Source: SAR202 cluster bacterium (lineage in GTDB: Bacteria; Chloroflexota; Dehalococcoidia; UBA3495). Taken from it: a stretch of DNA of 11,655 bases. The position numbers and the translations under genes are program-made. The notes below the pieces were generated by a model. The model saw only the letters and a list, made by a program, of their open reading frames with translations, did no database searches and had not been told where the DNA came from. Location of the stretch: the NCBI GenBank assembly GCA_009392775.1, contig VFFT01000073.1:1-11655 (forward strand), written 5' to 3'. Numbering within the stretch: position 1 is the first letter of the stretch; every line of letters starts with the position of its first letter. Positions 6,993 to 11,655 of this stretch are shown piece after piece.

Positions 6993-8174
6993 TCAGCACT
7001 CTCCCATATCCTGCATATCCGCGCTCTTCCAAGCCACACCGCCATCTCTTACTGTCAAAAGCGTATCGAACCTAACATTACCATCAACGTTGTGGCCTGC
7101 CATATCATGCCACACAAAGCGCCCTTCTCTTAAATTAAAAACTGCAGCGTCTCCACTCATGCCAACTCTCAACGATCCAATATCTTTATCCATACCGAGC
7201 ACCGATGCAGGTTTGTTGGTACTTGCTGACACCACGTCTTCAATAGACAATCCCATAGCGTGAAATTTGCTTAGCAAGTCATTCATTAAATATACTATTC
7301 TTCCCGAAGGAGGCACATGAATATCAGTACTTATGGTATCGGGCGGCAGACCTTGGTCTAGGGCATGCTTAACAACATCTACATCGCAGTGTATTCCTGC
7401 GTGACCAACATCCATAATTACGCCACGGTCTACTGCTTCTCTTACCTCTGAACGTATTTTATTATTGTTATCCAATATAGACTCATGATCTCCGTTAAAA
7501 GCATGTGTCGATATATCTCCAGGACCCAAGAACTCAAGAACATTTGGCAACGGTATCGGAGTACCGCTAACGTGTACCATCAATTTTTTCCCTGATTTAT
7601 CTGCTGCTTCCCTAGCAGCTATCATAGCCTTCTCAGCATTCCACCGTGCGACGGCGTCATAGTGCATCCTAACTTTAACCCCGAATATACTGTCCGGATT
7701 GTCTTTAATAGTGTCTACGGTCCTATCGATATCTATTATGCGCAAGTCATGAAGGCCGCCCCCTAGGACTTTATTTGCAGCCAAACCCACGGCACCGATA
7801 TGCAAAAATGCTACAAGCCTAGTTTTGTGCGCAGGGAACACGTAATCTCTCATTGCTCCATAATTTAAAAACCCTGAGCTACCAGCATCTACCCCAGTAG
7901 TGACCCCAGCTGACAAACAATTTTGATCAGCATGAACGGCACTCCCAGTACCACCATGGTAAAAATGGCCATGTAGATCAATCAGGCCCGGGGTAACTAG
8001 CTTCCCAGACACATCTATCGTAGATGCAGACAACTCGGATGAAATCTCAGTTTCAACACCCGAAACAAGCCCATCTTTAAATGCTATATCTCTCTTGTCG
8101 TAAATATTCTGTGCGGGATCCAACAGTGTCCCATTTTTCAGAATCAAGTCGTGCTGTTTATTTTCAGTAGTCAT
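6993..8174 (-). CDS. Amidohydrolase/deacetylase family metallohydrolase
   Basis: This is a cytoplasmic metal-dependent hydrolase of the amidohydrolase superfamily, closest in style to the EF_0837/Atu3266 group (COG3964-like). Its 393 residues show the small beta domain at both ends and a TIM barrel with all metal-site elements: HGH (His68, His70) after LVTPGLIDL, Lys167 in FGVKVRMH (the likely carboxylated lysine), His201 in LMVHVSGTP, His224 in STHAFNG and Asp284 in ISTDIHV. A binuclear centre is therefore likely. Group members have been reported to hydrolyse acetyl-(R)-mandelate, but the physiological substrate is generally unknown, so I leave it open; dihydroorotase and hydantoinase are less likely because of the HGHFYHGG variant. 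The ATG has AGGAAG upstream, and an ATG-TAA start-stop pair overlaps it by one base. The PAC2 gene follows after 73 bp. Confidence 0.9.
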   Translation of the reverse strand: MTTENKQHDLILKNGTLLDPAQNIYDKRDIAFKDGLVSGVETEISSELSASTIDVSGKLVTPGLIDLHGHFYHGGTGSAVHADQNCLSAGVTTGVDAGSSGFLNYGAMRDYVFPAHKTRLVAFLHIGAVGLAANKVLGGGLHDLRIIDIDRTVDTIKDNPDSIFGVKVRMHYDAVARWNAEKAMIAAREAADKSGKKLMVHVSGTPIPLPNVLEFLGPGDISTHAFNGDHESILDNNNKIRSEVREAVDRGVIMDVGHAGIHCDVDVVKHALDQGLPPDTISTDIHVPPSGRIVYLMNDLLSKFHAMGLSIEDVVSASTNKPASVLGMDKDIGSLRVGMSGDAAVFNLREGRFVWHDMAGHNVDGNVRFDTLLTVRDGGVAWKSADMQDMGEC

Positions 8175-8279
8175 TACATTATCTTCCTACTCTTTAGTTA
8201 AGTTACCGTGGATCCCAACCTCTAAGGAAATATACAGATACAAGATACTGAATCTATCCAACCCAATATGCGAGGGCAT

Positions 8280-8726
8280 TCACTCGATGTAGAAATCATC
8301 CTCTTCGGTATCCCCATATTCCAACCGCCTCAACCGAGGATATACCTTCTCTTTAGGGCTACGGAGGTCTTTATCTGAAATATCCGGTGCCTCCAGTAAG
8401 GGTTTGGCTTCCCATTTTTCCACCGCTTCCTTTATCAGGCGATTTACTATTTGAGGAGATCTACCTTGGAGTCTCCCCACCTGATAGGCAAGCGTGACAG
8501 CTAATTGATTAACTGTTATAACGTCGAACGCATCTGAATCTCTCAGATCTTCCGGCATGCCACCAGCTTGATCAATAAAGTCGTCTAAAACTTGTCCAAT
8601 AATGTCCGGGAGACTATCCAACTCTATCTCTGTCATATATTCAGTAAGGCAATCAGTTAGTTCAACTACCCCTGCGTCGGGAAGCACTAATCCCAGAAAG
8701 TCATCTTGTTGGTTATCTGAGGCCAT
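8280..8726 (-). CDS. Uncharacterised acidic 148-residue protein
   Basis: I do not recognise this protein. It is supported as a gene by a good ribosome site (AAGGAG at 8737-8742, ten bases before the ATG), by filling an otherwise empty stretch and by a sensible composition. It is strongly acidic, with a D/E-rich start (ASDNQQDDF) and end (GDTEEDDFYIE), and lacks a signal peptide or membrane segment. The middle (about 25-105) looks largely helical (DSLPDIIGQVLDDFID, NQLAVTLAYQVGRLQG, QIVNRLIKEAVEKWE), and 105-135 is rich in charged residues and prolines. It stands first in a possible minus-strand run with the amidohydrolase 105 bp downstream, and it is transcribed divergently from ybeY. No function is proposed. 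Confidence 0.78.
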   Translation of the reverse strand: MASDNQQDDFLGLVLPDAGVVELTDCLTEYMTEIELDSLPDIIGQVLDDFIDQAGGMPEDLRDSDAFDVITVNQLAVTLAYQVGRLQGRSPQIVNRLIKEAVEKWEAKPLLEAPDISDKDLRSPKEKVYPRLRRLEYGDTEEDDFYIE

Positions 8727-8789
8727 TTTCGAATATCTCCTTAATGGGTTGTGAACGGTTTCAACTGACCTTACTCAACTCATATTTCC

Positions 8790-8817
8790 CTAATACATTC
8801 TAACATCATACAAGCAA
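8790..8817 (-). promoter_or_regulatory. Weak candidate promoter for the 148-residue gene
   Basis: On the minus strand TTGCTT (8817-8812) and TATTAG (8795-8790) are 16 bases apart. The matches to consensus are only three and four of six, so this is a weak candidate, offered because the gene needs a promoter in this divergent gap and nothing better is visible. Confidence 0.25.
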
Positions 8818-8840
8818 TATTATGCATCCATAATCATTTC

Positions 8841-8869
8841 TTGAAGGGTCAAGATAGCCATGCTATTAT
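8841..8869 (+). promoter_or_regulatory. Predicted extended -10 sigma70-type promoter for ybeY-dnaX-ybaB
   Basis: TTGAAG (8841-8846) is followed after exactly 17 bases by TATTAT (8864-8869, five of six to consensus), preceded by TG at 8861-8862, as in an extended -10 element. Transcription would start near 8876 and give a leader of about 40 bases before the ybeY ATG. It is the best promoter match in the window. The -10 hexamer lies within an inverted repeat. Confidence 0.6.
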
Positions 8870-8877
8870 GGCCCTAT
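8854..8877. repeat. Inverted repeat over the ybeY promoter, operator-like
   Basis: ATAGCCAT (8854-8861) can pair with ATGG (8868-8871) and CTAT (8874-8877), leaving a two-base bulge and a six-base loop. Within the left part, ATAGC-CAT-GCTAT (8854-8866) is itself a perfect 5 bp palindrome. The repeat covers the predicted -10 hexamer and the transcription start region. No T-run follows, so a terminator is unlikely. An operator function is inference. Confidence 0.4.
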
Positions 8878-8916
8878 AGACTAAATTCTGTGCTCTGAAC
8901 GGAGGCATACCAACCC

Positions 8917-9453
8917 ATGACGTCAGACCGAATGGATATAGACGTTTCGGTGACAGATGAATTCTCCGCCCTGGTATCAGAATCATGGTTAATAGAGGTA
9001 GCAAGCACCTCCCTCAAAGCCGCATTTCCAAACATTCTGCCGGGCCATGTAAGCATATTGATCACTGACGATTCTTATATCCAAAAGCTTAACGCCACTT
9101 ATAGGGGCTTGAATGAGATTACCGACGTGTTAGCGTTCTCCAGCCAACATAATGGGCACTGGGAAGGCGTCATTAACGAAAAACCTATGCTAGAGGATAT
9201 GCCAGATGACTTCGTATTTCCTCCAGGAATAACTCAGCCTCTCGGCGAATTAGTAATATCCTATCCGCAAATTCAGAGGCAGGCTCTCGAAAACAATAAT
9301 TCAATCTTAAAAGAGCTATCATTTATTACAGGACATGGTATTCTGCATTTAGCCGGTTACGACCACGAAGAACCAGATGACGCGGCCATGATGAAATCCA
9401 AAGAAGTAGAGATACTGTCACTAATAGATTTTGAGGCTCACCATGACATCTGA
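8917..9453 (+). CDS. ybeY: Endoribonuclease YbeY (16S rRNA maturation factor)
   Basis: YbeY is a zinc-dependent endoribonuclease involved in 16S rRNA 3' processing and ribosome quality control. The diagnostic HxxxHxxxxxH metal motif is present as HGILHLAGYDH (His140, His144, His150), preceded by KELSFITG. Upstream are the other conserved segments, LNATYRGLNEITDVLAFS (58-75) and LGELVISYPQIQRQAL (109-124). At 178 residues it is somewhat longer than the usual 150-165, mostly from extra residues at about 76-107. The ATG has GGAGG at 8901-8905, eleven bases upstream; a second ATG at 8932 is possible but has a poorer site. It is first in the ybeY-dnaX-ybaB group and overlaps dnaX by 11 bases. Confidence 0.95.
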   Translation: MTSDRMDIDVSVTDEFSALVSESWLIEVASTSLKAAFPNILPGHVSILITDDSYIQKLNATYRGLNEITDVLAFSSQHNGHWEGVINEKPMLEDMPDDFVFPPGITQPLGELVISYPQIQRQALENNNSILKELSFITGHGILHLAGYDHEEPDDAAMMKSKEVEILSLIDFEAHHDI

Positions 9454-11215
9454 AGTTTACGCGAGAAAATGGCGGCCCTCGGTTTTTGCCGATCTAGTTG
9501 GGCAAGAGCACATAACCTCGGTATTGCAAAACGCTCTTACAACTAACAGGCTTGGTCACGCATATATATTTTGCGGCCCGAGAGGCACCGGAAAAACAAC
9601 TACAGCACGAATACTGGCAAAAGCAGCCAATTGTTTAGCGCTTTCGGACGGAGATCCATGTAATTCTTGCACCATATGCATATCTGCGAACTCTAATACC
9701 TTATTAGATATTATAGAATTAGACGCGGCTAGCAATAGGGGGATAGACGAAATTAGAGAGATACGAGATAAGGTTAATTTCGCCGCCATAGAAGGAAAAT
9801 ACAAAATATATATTATTGATGAAGCTCACATGCTAACAGACCAAGCTTCAAACGCTTTCCTTAAAACCCTAGAAGAGCCTCCACCCCACGTCATTTTCAT
9901 ATTATGTACAACAGAAGCACACCGAATCTTGCCAACGATTCTATCAAGATGCCAGCGCCATGATTTTAGGCGTCTACAAAACCAAGATATGATCAACCAG
10001 CTTGCATCTATAGCCTCCAAGGAAAATTTCTCAATTGATAGCGAAGCTCTGAAAACCATATCTCGCCAGTCATTTGGGAGTCTTAGAGACGCAGAAAATT
10101 TACTGGAACAAATAGTAATATCATACGGCAATGATATTACTAATGATCATGTGACTGACATGCTAGGCTTAATTACTACAGAAACCCCTCTAAATATCCT
10201 CTCTGCTTTACTGGCAAAACAAACAACGCAATGTCTAAGTTTGATTAACGAAGCATCTTGGGAAGGGTTCGAACCAAAGCGCATACACAAAGCAACGTTA
10301 GACCTACTCCGTGCTGCTATGCTAATAGAGTGGGGTGTCGTCGGAAACCTAGACTTACCAGAAACGACAATTAACCAAATAACAGCCTCAATCAACAAAA
10401 TACCCTCGCACAATATTGGCCAAACATTGAAGATATGGAGCAATATCGTTATCAGTTCCGACTCTGCCTCAACTCTAGCACTAGAACTGGCAGCCATCGA
10501 AATATGCGGGATGTCTGATGAATTATCTATTGGACTAGCACAACCGATCAACAAGGGTAAAATGCCCAGTATCGAACAGGAATCGGAAAAGCCACCGCAA
10601 GTACCTAGTTTTTCAGAGACTGTCCAGAATTCCCAACGCGCAAATCCAGTGAATAATGAGGAACCTGATCAGAGTACAGGTATTAGCGATACAAATACCC
10701 CAGAAGTCCAAGACTCTCAATTCATAAATTCAATGCATACTGAGAATCCTAAACGATATGAGGATATTCCAGCTCCAGACACTCAAGAAGTGCCAATACC
10801 CATTCCTGACATGGAAAAAGATTCAATATCTGAGAGTAAAGTTACGAATGACTTTAGAAATAGCTGGATGGAATGCCTTAAAATTCTTAGTCGATGCAAA
10901 GGCACCAAATACACACTAGGAGCACTTCTTCGCGACTGTAGTGTTGACGACATGCAAATCGCGGACGACAGTATGGATTTACCATTTAGGAATCAAGCCA
11001 ATCTTGATCGCATGAGAGAAGAAATGGCAGATCCAAATAGTCGTAAAATGGTGCACGAGGCTATTTATAAGTGCTTCGGGCATGAGTTAAATCTTGAGCT
11101 AACGCTGTGCAACTCACAGGAAGACCAGATTTCTCGGCGTGCTATTCAGGATAGCCCATTAGTAAGAGCGGCCCTAGGAATGGGGGCTAGAATTATAGAG
11201 GAGACCCAAGAATGA
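9443..11215 (+). CDS. dnaX: DNA polymerase III subunit gamma/tau
   Basis: DnaX is the ATPase of the clamp loader, which loads the beta clamp on primed DNA. I place the start at ATG 9443 (MTSEVYARKWRP), with GAGG six bases upstream, not at the TTG 9431 that opens the frame; this gives 590 residues. Visible are Walker A GPRGTGKT (45-52), the zinc cysteines C64, C73, C76 and C79, Walker B IIDEAH (124-129), sensor 1 ILCTTE, the SRC motif (168-170) with QRHDFRR, and sensor 2 GSLRDAENLLEQ. Domain III runs to about 360, a polar proline/glutamate-rich linker to about 470, and a C-terminal domain to 590. It overlaps ybeY by 11 bases and ybaB by 4, suggesting coupling. I found no convincing slippery heptamer for a short gamma form. 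Confidence 0.97.
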   Translation: MTSEVYARKWRPSVFADLVGQEHITSVLQNALTTNRLGHAYIFCGPRGTGKTTTARILAKAANCLALSDGDPCNSCTICISANSNTLLDIIELDAASNRGIDEIREIRDKVNFAAIEGKYKIYIIDEAHMLTDQASNAFLKTLEEPPPHVIFILCTTEAHRILPTILSRCQRHDFRRLQNQDMINQLASIASKENFSIDSEALKTISRQSFGSLRDAENLLEQIVISYGNDITNDHVTDMLGLITTETPLNILSALLAKQTTQCLSLINEASWEGFEPKRIHKATLDLLRAAMLIEWGVVGNLDLPETTINQITASINKIPSHNIGQTLKIWSNIVISSDSASTLALELAAIEICGMSDELSIGLAQPINKGKMPSIEQESEKPPQVPSFSETVQNSQRANPVNNEEPDQSTGISDTNTPEVQDSQFINSMHTENPKRYEDIPAPDTQEVPIPIPDMEKDSISESKVTNDFRNSWMECLKILSRCKGTKYTLGALLRDCSVDDMQIADDSMDLPFRNQANLDRMREEMADPNSRKMVHEAIYKCFGHELNLELTLCNSQEDQISRRAIQDSPLVRAALGMGARIIEETQE

Positions 11216-11514
11216 ATAAAAACATGATGCGACAGGCACAGAAACTTCAAGCAGAGCTACAGAAAGTTCAAGCAGAGTTGGAAAATTCTACCGTAGAAGG
11301 AAGTTCCGGAGGCGGGGTAATTAAAGTTATAATGACTGGAAAGCAAACCATAGAATCTATCACAATAGATCCAGAAACAGTAGATGACATAGAATTGCTT
11401 CAGGATCTAGTAGTAGCAGCTGTCAACGATGCATTTAATAAGACTCAAGAAATGGCAGCGAGCAAGATGGGAGCAATTACCGGAGGGATGAATATCCCCG
11501 GCCTAGGATTCTAA
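11212..11514 (+). CDS. ybaB: YbaB/EbfC family nucleoid-associated protein
   Basis: This family consists of small dimeric DNA-binding proteins linked to the nucleoid and, by gene neighbourhood, to recombination and repair. The 100 residues match the family length. An N-terminal helix (MNKNMMRQAQKLQAELQKVQ) with heptad-like spacing is followed by the core VEGSSGGGVIKVIMTGKQTI and IDPETVDDIELLQDLVVAAV, and by the glycine-rich end GGMNIPGLGF. The start overlaps the dnaX stop in an ATGA junction, and GAGGAG at 11198-11203 lies eight bases upstream. The dnaX-ybaB-recR order is common in bacteria. Confidence 0.96.
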   Translation: MNKNMMRQAQKLQAELQKVQAELENSTVEGSSGGGVIKVIMTGKQTIESITIDPETVDDIELLQDLVVAAVNDAFNKTQEMAASKMGAITGGMNIPGLGF

Positions 11515-11569
11515 ATAAGTTAAGTGAGATTCACTACCCTATCCTATACAAGAAGTCCTACAGACGATA

Positions 11570-11591
11570 AATTGACGTGCACATATCAATT
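11570..11591. repeat. Short inverted repeat upstream of the last gene
   Basis: AATTGA (11570-11575) and TCAATT (11586-11591) form a perfect 6 bp inverted repeat separated by ten bases, in the 102 bp gap between ybaB and the next start. At this AT content such a repeat may be chance. A regulatory role for the downstream gene is possible but unsupported. Confidence 0.25.
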
Positions 11592-11616
11592 GAAACACAC
11601 TCAGGAATAGGTCAAT

Positions 11617-11655
11617 ATGGCTACCGATCCAATACCATCAGCGGCACCGGCTTTA
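11617..11655 (+). CDS. recR: Start of a gene, probably recombination protein RecR (3'-truncated by window edge)
   Basis: Only 13 codons are present (MATDPIPSAAPAL), so the sequence itself cannot prove the identity. The start is well supported: an in-frame TAG lies just upstream at 11608-11610 and an AGGA at 11603-11606 gives a ten-base spacer. The RecR call is made from position, because recR usually follows dnaX and ybaB, and a short variable leader ending near PAL before the helix-hairpin-helix region is compatible with it. RecR acts with RecF and RecO in loading RecA at gaps. Confidence 0.5.
   Translation, partial: MATDPIPSAAPAL

Noticed and set aside
10810..10825. A-run in the dnaX linker as a possible programmed frameshift for a gamma form
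   Set aside because: There are only five A residues (GGAAAAAGAT) and they do not form an X XXY YYZ heptamer in the reading frame; no supporting stem or upstream Shine-Dalgarno stimulator was evident.
11572..11600. TTGACG at 11572-11577 as a -35 box for the last gene
   Set aside because: No -10-like hexamer is found 16-18 bases downstream, so a promoter call is not supported.
1..11655. Mobile elements, CRISPR arrays, tRNA genes, toxin-antitoxin or defence cassettes
   Set aside because: Gaps are under 200 bp and hold no tRNA-like folds, spaced repeats or transposase fragments; every sizeable frame is a housekeeping gene or a plain unknown, so no novel multi-gene system is claimed.

Overview
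This is an ordinary bacterial housekeeping segment, densely packed and moderately AT-rich, with short gaps and several overlapping genes. I see no mobile element, CRISPR array, RNA gene or cassette-like accessory system. The gene set and protein style (PheS with a four-cysteine loop, MoeA, an actinobacterial/chloroflexotal-type PAC2 protein, an EF_0837/Atu3266-type amidohydrolase) suggest a Chloroflexota organism, perhaps of the marine SAR202/Dehalococcoidia type. That placement rests on recall of family resemblance and is not proven here.

Layout: (1) 1-4737, plus strand: the 3' end of pheS, complete pheT, a moeA-type molybdopterin molybdotransferase, and a 139-residue uncharacterised protein whose start overlaps the moeA stop by one base. 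(2) 4748-4788: an inverted repeat between convergent genes; it contains the rplT stop codon and probably ends transcription from one or both sides. (3) 4778-5915, minus strand: the infC-rpmI-rplT operon (IF3, L35, L20), preceded by a promoter-like pair of hexamers. The best infC start is a rare AUA codon behind a perfect Shine-Dalgarno sequence, which would fit autoregulation by IF3. (4) 6050-8726, minus strand: a PAC2-family protein, a metal-dependent amidohydrolase/deacetylase, and an acidic 148-residue uncharacterised protein. (5) 8727-8916: a divergent control region with a strong sigma70-like promoter facing ybeY and an inverted repeat lying over it. (6) 8917-11655, plus strand: ybeY, dnaX and ybaB/ebfC, tightly overlapping, then the first 13 codons of what is probably recR.

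Two themes dominate. The translation genes (PheRS, IF3, L20, L35, YbeY) are clustered, but pheST faces the infC operon instead of following rplT as in E. coli. The dnaX-ybaB-recR DNA replication and repair cluster follows ybeY with overlaps that suggest translational coupling. Several gene starts were chosen from Shine-Dalgarno spacing instead of the longest open frame (infC, the PAC2 gene, dnaX). The points most worth checking are the infC AUA start, the palindrome over the ybeY promoter, the convergent hairpin and the two unrecognised small proteins.
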